Positions 43,986-56,103 of a stretch of DNA of 64,000 bases are shown piece by piece. The notes beneath the pieces were generated by a model. It ran no database searches and had not been told where the DNA came from. It saw only the letters and a list, made by a program, of their open reading frames with translations. Where the stretch lies: positions 248,001-312,000 of the forward strand of contig JAUCMV010000006.1 of assembly GCA_030435675.1 (NCBI GenBank), read 5' to 3'. This DNA comes from Steinernema hermaphroditum. Its lineage: Eukaryota; Nematoda; Chromadorea; Rhabditida; Steinernematidae. The number at the start of each line of letters is the position of its first letter. The first letter of the stretch is position 1. Position numbers and translations under genes: made by a program.

Positions 43986-44504
43986 CTATTCTTTGTTGCT
44001 AGGATAGATGACTGGAACCGCTGGGGGATGAATGACGGATTGGTAGCCAGAGGTTTTGTAACTGCCAGAGAGTCCATCCGTTATTGCCTACAACACGCAG
44101 TTTCATTTCGCCCATTTGAACTTACCGTATTTCTATCGATATCGAGAGGATAAAATGTGTATCGTGCTGTGTTGGGAATACTCCTGTAATATACTCTTGC
44201 AGGCCCAACTGGAATCAGGTACTGACGAGTGATAAGAATTCTTGTGAGTCCGATCCTATAATGACTTACACAACTATGCCACTGAAGCATTTTACCTGCT
44301 AAAATCCTCTAATGGTTGGCCTTGATTGTAGGACTGTGCAGAAGGATCATAAGTTTGAGTGTTCTGGTATCGTATGGCATCTGGAGGTGTCGGACCGTAT
44401 GAAATATATTGATTAGTTGGTTGGAGCTGCAGATAAAGAGGCTCTTGAGCCGAAAGTATAGCCAGGAAGACAAAAAAGATGAAGGACGATATCATCGCAT
44501 GCAT
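43986..44504 (-). CDS. Secreted Tyr/Pro-rich protein
   Basis: Three exons, 44504-44296, 44255-44126 and 44087-43986, keep one frame across introns of 40 and 38 bases and give 146 residues. Residues 1-20 are a signal peptide (MHAMISSFIFFVFLAILSAQ). The mature part is rich in Tyr, Pro, Gln and Ser, with segments such as YISYGPTPPDAIRYQ, TRQYLIPVGPARVYYRS and SVIHPPAVPVIYP. No Cys pattern, dibasic sites in series or known domain is visible. Composition fits an extracellular matrix, cuticle-associated or secreted peptide-like protein, but no family is recognised. Very short introns and in-frame joins make the gene itself convincing. Confidence 0.75.
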
Positions 44505-46636
44505 TTCTCTAGGACGACACCAGCAATTAAAGACTTTAGTTACCCAAACTGAGCATTTGTACAAATGATATCAGAGAAACGGGTTTTTTTGAATCGCCGG
44601 GCGAGGCATTTGGGTGCCCGCAGCTAACTGTATCTTGAACGCATTGAACTGTAATTACGATTTTTCGTATAACCTTGAACAATTTCCGGTACCATTCAGG
44701 TCTAGAAAACAGGTAAATATGAGAAGAAGATATGATTTATTGTGGCCTCGGTCAGATTACATTAAATCTACGATATCAACGCACTTTAAATGGAATGCTC
44801 GGGTACCGCCATTTCATTACAGAATATCCCCTTTTTTAATCGTAACCACCTCTCAACCATATTTCACACTAAAGAATGAAAGAATAATCCGCTTCAAAGG
44901 TGATGGATTTGATATTCGCTGCGACTTATAAGTTCTAGTAGTAATTTTCATAAAAAAAAACGCCGCATGTGACCCATAAGAAGATATCTTATGCATGGTG
45001 AGTTTACACTTTGTAGCTCGAAATAATTAAAACTGGAAATTAGACTGCGGTTACTGTTAGTAGAAACGCGAATGAAAAGAATATTTGCTGCTCAAGGACT
45101 GCAAAGGGTCATCTCCAACGCTAAGCTCCGGATTTCGTTCTCTACGAAACCAGGATGTTCATGTGGTTTTTTGTTATACATAATGCACATCGACAAATTA
45201 GACTGGATCAGCGGTTCCGTTGGTGACCACCAAACATACATAGTTCGCTTGCAGTTCGAACACAAAGTGTTACAAAGTCCATGTCGATTTCTTGATTAAC
45301 TTCCTATAAAAGAGGAAGTATGTCATGCCATTGTATCATTTAAGTATTGAAAGAAGTCATAACAATCACACCCTAATCCTCCCTCATCCACCTACATACA
45401 ACCCAGACATCTTCCGGATAAAAGGAGTCATTTCCGCCCATGAGTTTTCCATTATTTCGTCGTCATTTGAATCGTAACAAAACAATCAATCTATTGTTTC
45501 GAACTGGTGTTGATGCCTTCTGCACAATATGATAATTTTCAAGTGGTACGGGTGACTAAGCCACTGATTATCACACATACCGCACTGCGACAATCATAGT
45601 GCTAATATCTGATTGCTGTGTAATTTCCATTAAATCCCATTGTTACAAGAAATAAACAATATCTCGACCAGCATCCAACTACTGAACATCGCGATAATGG
45701 TGAGCAGATAAAGCGAGACACGGATGTAAATTGAATAAAATCAAAAATTGTTAGGTTTGTGAACTTTATTGTCGGCTTTCCAAATTCTCTACAGGCTAGC
45801 AATGAAAATACTTCAAAGGGTCGCTTTCGAAGATTCACGTTCTGAAACGCTATCCGGACTTGCCTTACTTTTCTGGAAAAGGAACGCGACTGTTTCTGTC
45901 ATCTGCCATTGCTTTCCGCGGATTGAAATCCTCATTGTTCAGATGCGTCATTTCGATCCTGCAAAGTGTAGTCGTAACAGATATTGCGAACTAGCTTCTA
46001 AGAGCACTTCCATCTGAATAATCTATGTTTTCCTTCAACATGTGACACCTGCATTTTTGGTCTCGAATGTACTTTAAAATCCAAACAACAGGAAAAGGGT
46101 CTCTCAAAGTCGAAAAGCATCTGAAAAAATCGGAAGATTAAGTGCTGCCATAGGTCCACAACACATTAGTAAAGTTTCGGGAAAACACAGGCAAAAAAGA
46201 ACGATGAATAATTGAAGTACGGCGTTTTGGGAATGGACGTCGAGCTATTTTTATGGCCACTACATGGTTTGTTGGACTATATCCTAAGCGGTTTGTCATG
46301 CCGCTGAGTCTCATCTTAGGTTTAGCGTACTTTCTACGGCATCCAGCAGATCTTCTCGATCTATTTCATTACATCTTCTGGGCAAGATGCTCGCATTGAG
46401 AGGAACAAATGCCAGACACATACTTCAGGAGAGGTTCAGACAAGCATATCTATGTTTTTCACAACTGCATTGGCTCTCAAACAAAAGAAACAATCTATGA
46501 GACATACTTAGAAGGACTAGGAAGAACTTCGTTTGTTCAGCTTGTCTGTTCGGATAGATCACCATGCCATTGCGATTAGCTAGGTATACAATTTTGTATT
46601 GTTTAGGAATTAAGTGCTATCAAATGCCATTGTACA
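44505..46636. other. Gene-poor DNA between the secreted genes
   Basis: No gene is supported. Open frames at 44614-44931 and 45769-46017 on the plus strand show no signal peptide, domain or splice partners. Confidence 0.4.
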
Positions 46637-46888
46637 AGGTTAATCTCCAACATTTATGCCATATCACGTTAATATATTTCTTTTGTCCGATCAGAGATTC
46701 CGAAGCCGCTCCACCTAAGCTGCTTCTATTGTTTCAGGGTCCAATCCGTAACAATGGCTCCGGCAGTAATCCACTGTTTATTGAAAATTATGAATGTTTT
46801 TGTGAGTATCTCTTTCAGACCCCAGCGCAAAGCCTCTTAGACCAAGGCGCCAAGTCTCCGCCCCGCTGAGAGGATCCCAAGAGCCGGC

Positions 46889-46906
46889 CACCTGAACGCT
46901 TATAAA
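46889..46906 (+). promoter_or_regulatory. CACCTG box and TATA box of secreted protein gene 2
   Basis: Same sequence as the copy-1 promoter: CACCTG at 46889, TATAAA at 46901, and the ATG 49 bases after the TATA box. CTCCGCCCC and GGATCCCA words lie upstream. Confidence 0.75.
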
Positions 46907-46949
46907 GGCGCCTCCTGGACACACGTTTCCAGCTTGCTAGTCAACATCC

Positions 46950-47291
46950 ATGTTACCCATCTACTCCTTCACTGTTCTCTCCTTGCTCTTCTCCTTTGTC
47001 GTCTGCTATCCTTCCCACCCCCACCGCCATCACAACAAACACCATATCCAGCATCTGGTGCCCAAACCCATCGACATTGATCCCACGAAGATGAGCCGCG
47101 AAGAGGTGGAAAATCTTCACAAACAGCTTGGCGAGTATCTGGAGCGCACAGCCAACCTCGGGCTTGTTGCAAAAAAAGCCGACTACTCTGATCAGTACGA
47201 AAATGAGAGAAGACTTTACCAAAATGGAAAGAAAGTCGGTGACGTGTTCAGCATTGCCACCAACCTCGCCATGAATAATCAGGTCAACTAA
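46950..47291 (+). CDS. Small secreted His-rich protein with PP-fold-like segment, copy 2
   Basis: 113 residues, differing from copy 1 at only three positions (Val to Ile in the His-rich stretch, Arg to Gln before NGKK, Asp to Gln near the C-terminus). Signal peptide, His-rich stretch, helix and basic pairs are the same. The near identity together with the shared promoter means a recent duplication or gene conversion. An AATAAA-like signal lies at about 47527. No introns are evident. Confidence 0.85.
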   Translation: MLPIYSFTVLSLLFSFVVCYPSHPHRHHNKHHIQHLVPKPIDIDPTKMSREEVENLHKQLGEYLERTANLGLVAKKADYSDQYENERRLYQNGKKVGDVFSIATNLAMNNQVN

Positions 47292-50200
47292 GGTACCTTT
47301 GTCTTTCCGTTTTCCAGAAGTTTACCTCATTATTTAGGTGGTTGCCTATCATCAACGAGGTATTGCTCAATGTCTTCTGTTTCGGCAATGTCATCCATGA
47401 TGAAGTAGCGCAGAATCCAAAACACGGGTGTTGAATTAGACTACCTATTTATTTGTTATATTTTGATGTTCATACATATATTTTATCTGAAGTAGAATAG
47501 AAGATTGTGCCAAATCGCGTGCCAAAAATAAAAAAAGTTGATAAAAACACGAGGTGTACAGGCCAACTTGATGACATAGGGCAGCCCCTGTGGTTACCTC
47601 GGCGGTATGTTGAAATGAAGGGGGCATTTCGCATCGTGCCTCAAATTAAAGACACGTTTCCGATTCGTTTGAAATCCTGGGTGGGCATTCGAAGTTGATG
47701 ATCCATGCCTCACTTAGAGTGCTACACTGTTTGCAACGTTCATCTTCGAGAATCAACGGCATCACGCCGTGCAGTCTCCTGTTTATCACTCGAAGTCTCC
47801 TGTTTTCTTCCGGCTTCGGCGCAGAGCACGGCATGAAAGTAGAAGACGGCGATTCTATCCGTTTGAATAGGAATTGGAGTGGAGCTGAGTTGGATACTAT
47901 GGGGGTACAGACGGCGCTAACACAGCAAAAGTTCCGTTTTTTATTCGATTGACGGTTCAGATATCGGAGTTTCACGAGACATCGGTTTTTTCCGCCGGCA
48001 AGCAATAGTGACCGACTTCTTGGCGGATCGTTATAACACAGCTCTCTGGTGTAGCAGGACTTGTGGAAGTCAGGACTTGTGGAAGTCAGTACGGTTACCA
48101 ATAAAGAACGACAGGCCAAGAACAACCGCTCAAGATGTGAGCAAAACAATTCCAGGTTCGTTCTCCTTTGCCGACAATTCAGATAAAGAAGGCATTTACA
48201 TGTTTAAATTGTGTCTGGAATCTTGCAACGTGGAGCAGAGATAGAACTGTTAAAGGGCTAAGAAAAAATTGGAAAGTGAACAACAGACCCTTTCGATTTT
48301 AGGGTTTTTATTCCGAACTGATTTGGAGTTCGGGTCCGTGACCCAAGCAATTACTAAGGCATGAAGATCCCTGTGGTTCTGTTTTGATGCTAACATCTTT
48401 CGCACCTTGACACTGCCCTCAAAATATCGGGAAGTGAACCTCCGGTTCGGAAGAACTCTTATTATCCATCTTCCGATCTCCTGTATGCATTTCCGGTACG
48501 CAGCGTGTTTTCTGGAGACTTTATGTTTGTGTTAGCGAGAACCAGACGGATGCTTTTAAGACAATATCAAACAGAAGACCCGTAATTCACACAGCTCAGC
48601 AACGAGACCCGCTATGTGCCGGACGTCCGGTCTAGACATGACTTGATTTGAAAGCTGCTAACCAAAAAAAATGATGCGTCTGGGTTTTATCCCAGACATC
48701 GCTATTTCGCTTTTCTATGTATCTTAGATCAGTTCCATGCAGGGAGTAAATAGGAAAGAGAAGAGCGTAGACATGTTCCTCACGTTAAAATGTGTCTAAG
48801 GTTAGCACGATTGACATTTTAGTCAGACATGACTTGTTATAAATGATGTGAGCTCCTCAAACTAAAATGGTTATAGATTTGGAAAATGTCAGATCCTTTT
48901 GGTCGTTGCAGGCATATGGTTACAAAGCATCTTTGTTCCCAGAATATCGGTATTTACTGTACAACCGACCTCTCATAAAAACACCACTAAAATTGCTACA
49001 AGTGTTTCAAACAGAATGGTCAGTGCAATCACAATAGGAATCCCAATAAAGAAAACCTTACTTAAGTGTTATATAAACGGAAACTGGAGAATACTGACTG
49101 CTAAACATAAAATGCTATGCTTGTAGGCTATGCACTCCGGTGTTTGCTAGTTCTTGTTTTCAAACACCAGGTGTAACTTTTTAAGTAACCTTTGCATTTC
49201 CTTTGCGCAGAGCTTGGACACCAGTCTCGTTTCCTGTACGTCTTCCGGTGTGGTTCCTTCTTATAACAACATAATTAATGCAGTGCGTAATTAATATGTG
49301 ACTCATCAATGTTCCAGAGCTTTCCTTCTGGATCTTAGCTTCCAAATGCTGCATTAATGGAGAAACACTGTTGAAAACTTCTATATGACAGGTAAAAACG
49401 CGAAGAAAATCTGTCTTTTACTTTATTTGTGAGTTGCTGCGCATCAAGAATCTAACCGTCCAACTGAAGATGGGCCAATGTTGACATTCGCTTCATCCGC
49501 CAAAACTAAATGTTGAAGATGCGAAGCATGAGAAATAAGCGAATACAAAGGTCAGACGCATTGTTATCACATGTTTTCGGGACTGAAATGACACAATAGA
49601 CTTCCGGCTAGGACAATGATGTTCGCAAGGCGCTTTGAAGCCCTTGGCTGGGCCCTGAAAGACTATCAAAAACATGCGACGAAATTTTTAAACAATCGTA
49701 AAGGTTTACCTGTACCCCTTCGTTCCATTTCAGTATTTCGTAGCTATCCTTTTTTGTTTCCTGTTTTTAAAAAACTTTGGCTATGATGTGAACATATCGC
49801 GGCATTTAATCTTAGGATTTTTTAAAAGCTTTTCCCATGGTTGAATAGTAAAGTACGCTAGGCAAGCTGTGCTAGACATTACAAAAATAGTTCATGTTTG
49901 AGAGTATCGGTTTTCTCAAGTTCACCCCGAAAATAAGGAAGGAGATGGGGTATACGTTCGCTTCAGAGAACAGAATATGATATATGTACGATGAAAATAC
50001 GCAAACAAAGAAGCGCACCTTTCAGTTGCTGCTGAAGTAGCACTGAACACAGTAATAAATGTCAAGAAAGAGGTTATCCGCATGAAATTGGCGAAACTTG
50101 GACCATAGTGTTTACCCAGATAATGTTTCGGATGATGTGTTCATAAACAGCATCACTACTGTGTTACTATCAATTACATGTCCTCTGAAAAGTCCGCAAA

Positions 50201-52268
50201 ATTAAATCTGTAACTGCATTTTTACGACCTTATTTAATGAATAAAAAGCATTCCTTGTGTGGATTTGATTTCGCCGTTTGTGGAATCCTCAGATCGTCGT
50301 CATACTCACCAACAGTAATTCCATTTGTGTCTTTCTGACCTTGTGCTTTCGTGTTTTTTTTCGATAAAAGTAATTTAGAATAGTGACCCGAATCCCAAGG
50401 ACTTTGGTCTGATAATTCAGATCATAACATAAGAACACAGACACTGAACCCGAATTTTCTGTGCAGAAAATTTAAAGTGTAAAGCCCTTTATATCCACTG
50501 GATCATAACCAAAACAACAAATTTTACTTGACAAGCACACAGTACTTTTTCCGGTTTATCCCTTTTTTCGGTACGCTAGGCACGTTTCAACGTGTTGTTT
50601 CAACGTTATTCCATGTTCTTGGATTTAGTTTTGCACAAACATAGACCGTGACGACGTCAGACATCGTGTGGTTGTTTTTACTGCAAAAAAGCTCAAATGG
50701 CAGAAAAACAAAATCGTAGACCTTTATTTCCGGAAACATCAGAGTTGTGATATCATTAACTATGATAGCGCACCCAAAAGGATTCGTCAGAAGTATGTTT
50801 TTAGTCTCCATTTCACACGTTTCCCTCCAATTCATTAAACTTGAATACACAACCTCGTCAACTAAAAAAACGCCGCCTTCGAATGACGAGAGCCAATTTC
50901 CGCACAGTGCACATCATCTTGTTTTTATGTCCTGAGCGAACGCTTCCACATCATGACTGGCCACGATGACTATTTATGAGACGAGTAGTGCAAAGGAGTG
51001 CAGGATAACATTTCTAACAATATCATTGCGTGATTATTTGTTTGTTATGCACTTGGATATGATGCCAATAATAGGACATCTCATGAGATATTCTGATGAG
51101 AGCAACAGAAGAAAGACACATCAAAACCTACGGTTTTTTCAATGATGAGAAGGAACGAATGATCAGGAGAAAGGTTGAAAAATTAAGAATATAAATAATT
51201 CCAATTTGGAAAGTAAAGAGTACCGGTTATTATTAAACTGTTACGTCGTATGTTTCGTCTCATTTTTCACTAGTAGTCTTAGAGGAGGTGCTTTATCTCA
51301 TCCCATTTCTGTGTCGTTTCATTGGCAATCTAAGCCAGGTTTTATTAGCTGTCTCTTTCCAGTTTCTAAAAATTGCAAATTCAAATCACAGTACCACATT
51401 GTAAGCCAATGAGCAAATGGGTTCATCCGTTCGTGAACCTTCGAATCAGATGGGTTCGTCCGTTTGCTCCCTGTCTCTGAACTCGTATCTCAGTGCGAGC
51501 ATCAATAAAGTCGCAGGCAAACTCTGCACTGCAATTTTAATCGTCGTTTAGAACGATGCAGCTTCACTCGCGTTCTGTGAATACAACTTGGTTATAGCTA
51601 ATTTCCATGAAACTACCAAAAAATTTGGGATAAACCAAACAAATTCTAAGCCGTTCTCCTTTATTAGCTGTGACAACAGGAGAATCAGCATCGTGCTTGT
51701 GTTGTGTTTGTAAGGTACAGGACAAAGCAATTTGCATTAAACCCCTTTGTATGGTATGTGTCAACAAGCCAATATTCACACATCAGTCCAACGCCTCCCA
51801 CCACCATTATAGTGCACTGTGACTACAAAATACAGGTGCATTTCTGGAAGATAACTATGAGTCAAGAGAAATGATTGTCTACGTAGTTACTGGAGCAGGA
51901 GATAGATGTGACAGAAATTTTAAATGCTTTTGAGCAAAGATCAAGGATGCCACATGTGACTGATTCTGACGTAATGGGCAAGAAGTCCATCCGCAACACT
52001 CGATTGCTGATACCTTTTGTGGAACACGTAAGTTTAACCAACTACTCTTTACTTCCATTTACATATCTATGAACTCTCTAACAAATAAATACAACGAGAT
52101 AGAGCCAACAAGAAACCCGCATTCATGTGGCGACCAAATTGTCTTTAGCCTCCGCATCGTCTTGAGCAACGTCCGCTGTTGTCGTCAGCGAAAACGCAAA
52201 ACAAAGTGACAACGACCAACTAGAAGAATTTATGTAAATAATCCTTCTTTCATATATCGTGCATTACC
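47292..52268. other. 5 kb gene-poor stretch
   Basis: AT-rich DNA with no gene that I can support. The longest open frames, around 47646-48149 on minus and 47695-47952 on plus, overlap on opposite strands and show no domain or splice support. A small perfect hairpin, GTCTGGG-TTTTAT-CCCAGAC, lies at about 48679. Confidence 0.45.
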
Positions 52269-52613
52269 TCAAGGTAGGTTCTTGTTCAAAGCCAAGTTCA
52301 TGGTAATGCTGAAAGCGTCGCTTGCCTTCTTCCCATTAAGGTAGCGTCTGCGTTCGGATTCATAGTATTCAGACGGCTCCGCTTTCTTCGTTATAAGACC
52401 AAGGTTCATCGTTCTGTGAACATAGTCGCTGAGCTGCTGATACATCTTGTCGATTTCATTTTGGCTCATCCTCAATGGGTCCATGTCCACAGGTTGAGGG
52501 ACCAAATGCTGGACGTGGTGTCTGTGATGGAGGCGTATGTGATGAGCAGGGTGGGAGGTGGTAAGGTCAAGAGACACCAAGGTAAGGAGGGTGACGAAGC
52601 ATAGGGTTAACAT
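52269..52613 (-). CDS. Small secreted His-rich protein with PP-fold-like segment, copy 3
   Basis: Intronless, 114 residues on the minus strand. The signal peptide is MLTLCFVTLLTLVSLDLTTS. The His-rich stretch is HPAHHIRLHHRHHVQHL, then PQPVDMDPLRMSQNEI and YQQLSDYVHRTMNLGL, followed by ITKKAEPSEYYESERRRY and NGKKASDAFSI. Sequence outside the conserved blocks has diverged a lot from copies 1 and 2, which marks those blocks as constrained: QHLVPQP, DPxxMS, the helix, ESERRRY-NGKK and DAFSI. Its strand is opposite to the other three copies. Secretion is well supported; function is unknown. Confidence 0.82.
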   Translation of the reverse strand: MLTLCFVTLLTLVSLDLTTSHPAHHIRLHHRHHVQHLVPQPVDMDPLRMSQNEIDKMYQQLSDYVHRTMNLGLITKKAEPSEYYESERRRYLNGKKASDAFSITMNLALNKNLP

Positions 52614-54638
52614 GGCTGCTGCGGTACAGGCAGGAAGTGCCCGAGATGGGAATCTTTATACACTTTGCCAGGTGGCCGGAGCCTCCGAGAGACGCATCCT
52701 GGGATCGGCTCTAAAGGGGCGGAGTCTTTGTCGCCAATAGGCTTGACCGAGCGCTAAAAGCTATGCGTATCAACACTCACTGTTTTGAATGGACGTTAAA
52801 TTGCTCAACAATTTGCCAATATGTAAAAGTATGTAATACAGAAGCATCAGAAAATATCAGATTATCAAAATATCTTACACTCCAGATTCACTTTGTTCTT
52901 GATCGTTTTTTTTGTGGTAATCAGGTTCTTATTCAATGTGTGGCCAATCACGTGGTGATATACATACACAAACAGATAGTGCAAACAATGAATATATGCT
53001 TTAGATTTGGCGCGTTCATATGCTGCGATAAAACGATCTTCTGTGTTACGGATATGCGTATAGAATCCTTCATTGAACGGTGTAAATTCATAAAGCTATG
53101 TCTAGTTTGAACTCAGTAGGACTTTCTCGTAGCATCATCATCATCGAGCGGAAATGTACAGACAAACAAATTAGGGCTTCATGGTGGGCGCTTCTACAAG
53201 TGTTTCCGGCAAGGACGGGAAATCGTTTCATTTCCCCGGAAATGAAATGTAGAATTTTTGGCTTCAGAAATTAGGCTTTCAACATTCATAGAAAACAACT
53301 TAAACGCTAGGAAGCCAATTAGGAGCAGTGAAACGAAACGTTCAGTCATCTTCAGCTGCAAATTTACCTAAAAGGCTTTAAGGGGTTCTCGAACCCAGAC
53401 TTCTAAATTCGTGGCCCGAAATTTCACAGTCATAAAAGTTGGGATTTGCTTACCTCACAGTTCAAGAATTCCTATTTGTTCCCAATTCCCGGCCTGTCTC
53501 CTGAAACATTATATCATATATTAACATGCGCTACGTTTTTAAATGATTCACCTGATTGACCCGAAGAAGAGATCCCTGTATGTGTATGCAGATGCGATAT
53601 AGGACATTAGGGCACAAAACAAGAGCATACTATGTAATTACTTATTTCAACATTTGGAAACAAATGGATTTAATGAACACTGCTCTGATCTTCGCTTCCG
53701 GCGTAAAGAGACAATTTCACTTATAGACCATTTTCCACCCTTAAAGAGTGAAAAATGTATTGAATATGGTGTTAATAAAGACGATTTTTTATTATGTAAC
53801 GATGACTGTGACGGCAAACTAGAGACAGGAAGTTGAACAATTTATTCTTTAAGGTGGAAAATTTTATTGCTTGAAAGGGAATGCGAATCTCGTCATCACG
53901 TCATTTTAGCTGGAAGACCACGTCTGTTTTTGTTTGAAGCTGGATAACGGCGAGACGACTTTTTTGGAGCATCCTCGCTAGACAGGAAACGGAAATGAAG
54001 GAGTGAGAAGGTGTGTAGTGAAAAGGTATTAAGCGGAAATGGGTTCGGACATAGAGACGTATAAATATCGTAATGGATTGACGTAACGTAACGATTGATT
54101 TATCACTGACCTGAATACAATGTGCTATGAATTTAAAATGCAGAAATTGTAGACCCGCAAAATCGGCATTTAGCAAATGTGCGTACCGCCAAATAGTATA
54201 GCTAGATAAAGTAAGGAACGCCTCATAAATTAGCGCTAGATACTATCACTTTAGTGGCGAAACATTTTCATCTCTGCCAAAATGTGAGAAACAGTAAATA
54301 AAAATTTCGAAGGTGACGTGACGCCTTATCCATTAGACCTTTTCCATTAGATATGTCAAAGGGATTTCGCATTTCTGCACTTTTGGAAACCGAATTATAG
54401 CCAATTGGAAAATGAAGATCACTCGAAGTGTTGTTAACCTGAATAAAATTTTTTTCAGTTTTTAATGTGTAATCTTAGAGGTGAAAACTGTGATTCCACT
54501 ATACTCCCAGAAAGCAACACCAATCGTGCTTCAGGGCATAATTGCCCGGAAACATCCGCATAACCAAAGTTTCCAGACACAAGCCGAGAGTGACGGATTA
54601 ATGACCTCCGCCGCGGACAGGTAATCGACGTGCGCCCC
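52614..54638. other. Gene-poor DNA, with the copy-3 promoter at its left edge
   Basis: Apart from the promoter at 52655-52674 no gene is supported. Inverted words TTTTCCACCCTTAAAGA (about 53731) and TCTTTAAGGTGGAAAA (about 53842) could form the ends of a short foldback element. Confidence 0.4.
52655..52674 (-). promoter_or_regulatory. CACCTG box and TATA box of secreted protein gene 3
   Basis: On the minus strand: GGCCACCTGGCAAAGTGTAT, with CACCTG at 52674 and TATAAA starting at 52660, 47 bases before the ATG at 52613. CTCCGCCCC and GATCCCAGGATG lie upstream, matching the other copies although the rest of the flank has diverged. Confidence 0.75.
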
Positions 54639-56097
54639 ATGGCTTCCCCGAACGGCCGCATTTGCATGCGATTAGCCTCGTCACTGCGTGGGAATTTCAC
54701 CAAAGTGCTCAACGCAACTCTGAATATTCTTCTGCTAATTAATTCGTCAATTTGTCTTTTGGGAATGCCGTTGGCTCCCGAAAAGGGGAGTTATCCTCCC
54801 TCCTCGGTGGACACTCTGCGTTACAAGATGGTGCGACCCTTAGCCATCGTGCGACTGACAATAATAGCAATGGCGTGGGTGATCTTTGTGGCCACCTTGC
54901 CGATTTCGTTGTTTTTCTGCATAAAGATCGTGCACGAATATAAACGAATGGTATGTTCTAGGTATATAAAAATGGAAAAAAAGTTGTCCTTTTATTTCCT
55001 CTGTAGTGAAATTATATTGTAGGTTGTATTCCGGCTTGGAAGAGTGCTTCAAAGAAGAGCCTTGGGACCGGGCGTTGTTATTGTTCTTCCCTGCATCGAT
55101 GAGCATCATTTAATTGATTTGAGAACAATGTCCTACGATGTTCCCTCTCAAGAAATGTTGACCAAGGACTCGGTTACGGTGTCAGTCGATGCGGCAGTTT
55201 ATTTCCGAACATGGTAAGTGTACCATACCAGCGTCATGCCGGCTAAATAGCGGCTGTTCTTTACCTAACATATTGACGAAGATAGGCGACAATATTGTTT
55301 TCGGTCTGATTCCACCACGCTGAAGGCATCACTTCTCTTTAGCTCATTAGTCACCTTTCATATTTGGACGCATTTGGACGAGACACAGTTTCAGATGTCT
55401 ATGTATTGTGTGCTCCCATAGCTATAGATAATGACCAAAAAAACATGTTGTGCGAAATTCACGTCAAGATGAGTCAATTCTTTTTCACTTCCTCGTAGAT
55501 ATCTTGATTGAGCTCCAAACCAGAACAGATCACATTCAAATCGAATCCACAAAACTTAAATTTTAAGCGATCCAGTTGCCACAATCTCAAGCAATCGTGA
55601 CGCCCGGGTCAGCACTCGACAACTGGCTCAAACAACCCTACGCAATGTACTCGGCACGCGAACACTTTCTGAAATTATGAGTGACAGAGAGGGAATCGCC
55701 CTGCAGGCGCAGTCCATGCTCGACGAAGGCACCCACCCATGGGGAATCAAAGTTGAACGCGTCGAAGTGAAGGACATACGCCTGCCACGGGAGCTTTGTC
55801 GAGTTTTGGCCGCTGAAGCAGAGGCAAGCCGTGAAGCGGATGCCAAGGTAGTCTCCGCCAATGGGGAGTTAAAGGTAAACGCACACGTTCACGAATCAAA
55901 TTCGAGAGCTACCCTAGGCTTCTATGGCACTAAAAGAAGCAGCGGATTCGATTGCGTCTTCCCCAGCGGCTCTCCAGCTACGGTATCTTCAAACTCTCGC
56001 GCGTATTTCCACCACTCAGAATCATACTATCGTCGTTCCTATTCCATCTCAACTGATTCGTTCAATTTCATCCCATATTTACAAGATTTCCGCTTAA
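54639..56097 (+). CDS. Stomatin-family membrane scaffold protein (MEC-2/STO type)
   Basis: Exons 54639-54950, 55023-55213, 55568-55874 and 55918-56097 keep one frame and give up to 329 residues. A hydrophobic hairpin segment (IAMAWVIFVATLPISLFFC) precedes the SPFH domain. Stomatin landmarks follow in order: VVFRLGRVL, GPGVVIVLPCID, DLRTMSYDVPSQEMLTKDSV, LAQTTLRNVLGTRTLSEIMS, WGIKVERVEVKDIRLP, AAEAEASREADAKVVSANGE and SSPAALQLRYLQTL. Stomatins sit in the inner leaflet of the plasma membrane, oligomerise and modulate ion channels such as touch-receptor DEG/ENaC channels in nematodes. The C-terminus is short, as in STO proteins rather than full MEC-2. In-frame ATGs at 54639, 54666 and 54765 leave the start open; 54765 would give 287 residues. 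AATAAA lies at 56098-56103, directly after the stop. Confidence 0.9.
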
Positions 56098-56103
56098 ATA
56101 AAT

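Larger units (their letters stand above)
46637..47291 (+). repeat. Duplicated promoter-plus-gene segment, copy 2
   Basis: Second copy of 41526-42180, 5,111 bases to the right in the same orientation. Only a handful of differences are seen. Flanks on both sides are unrelated. Confidence 0.9.

Noticed and set aside
47646..48149. 167-codon minus-strand open frame
   Set aside because: It overlaps plus-strand frames, has no signal peptide or domain, and no splice or polyadenylation support.
48679..48699. Perfect hairpin as a possible terminator or small RNA
   Set aside because: A seven-base stem in AT-rich DNA is common by chance, and no flanking gene or promoter supports it.
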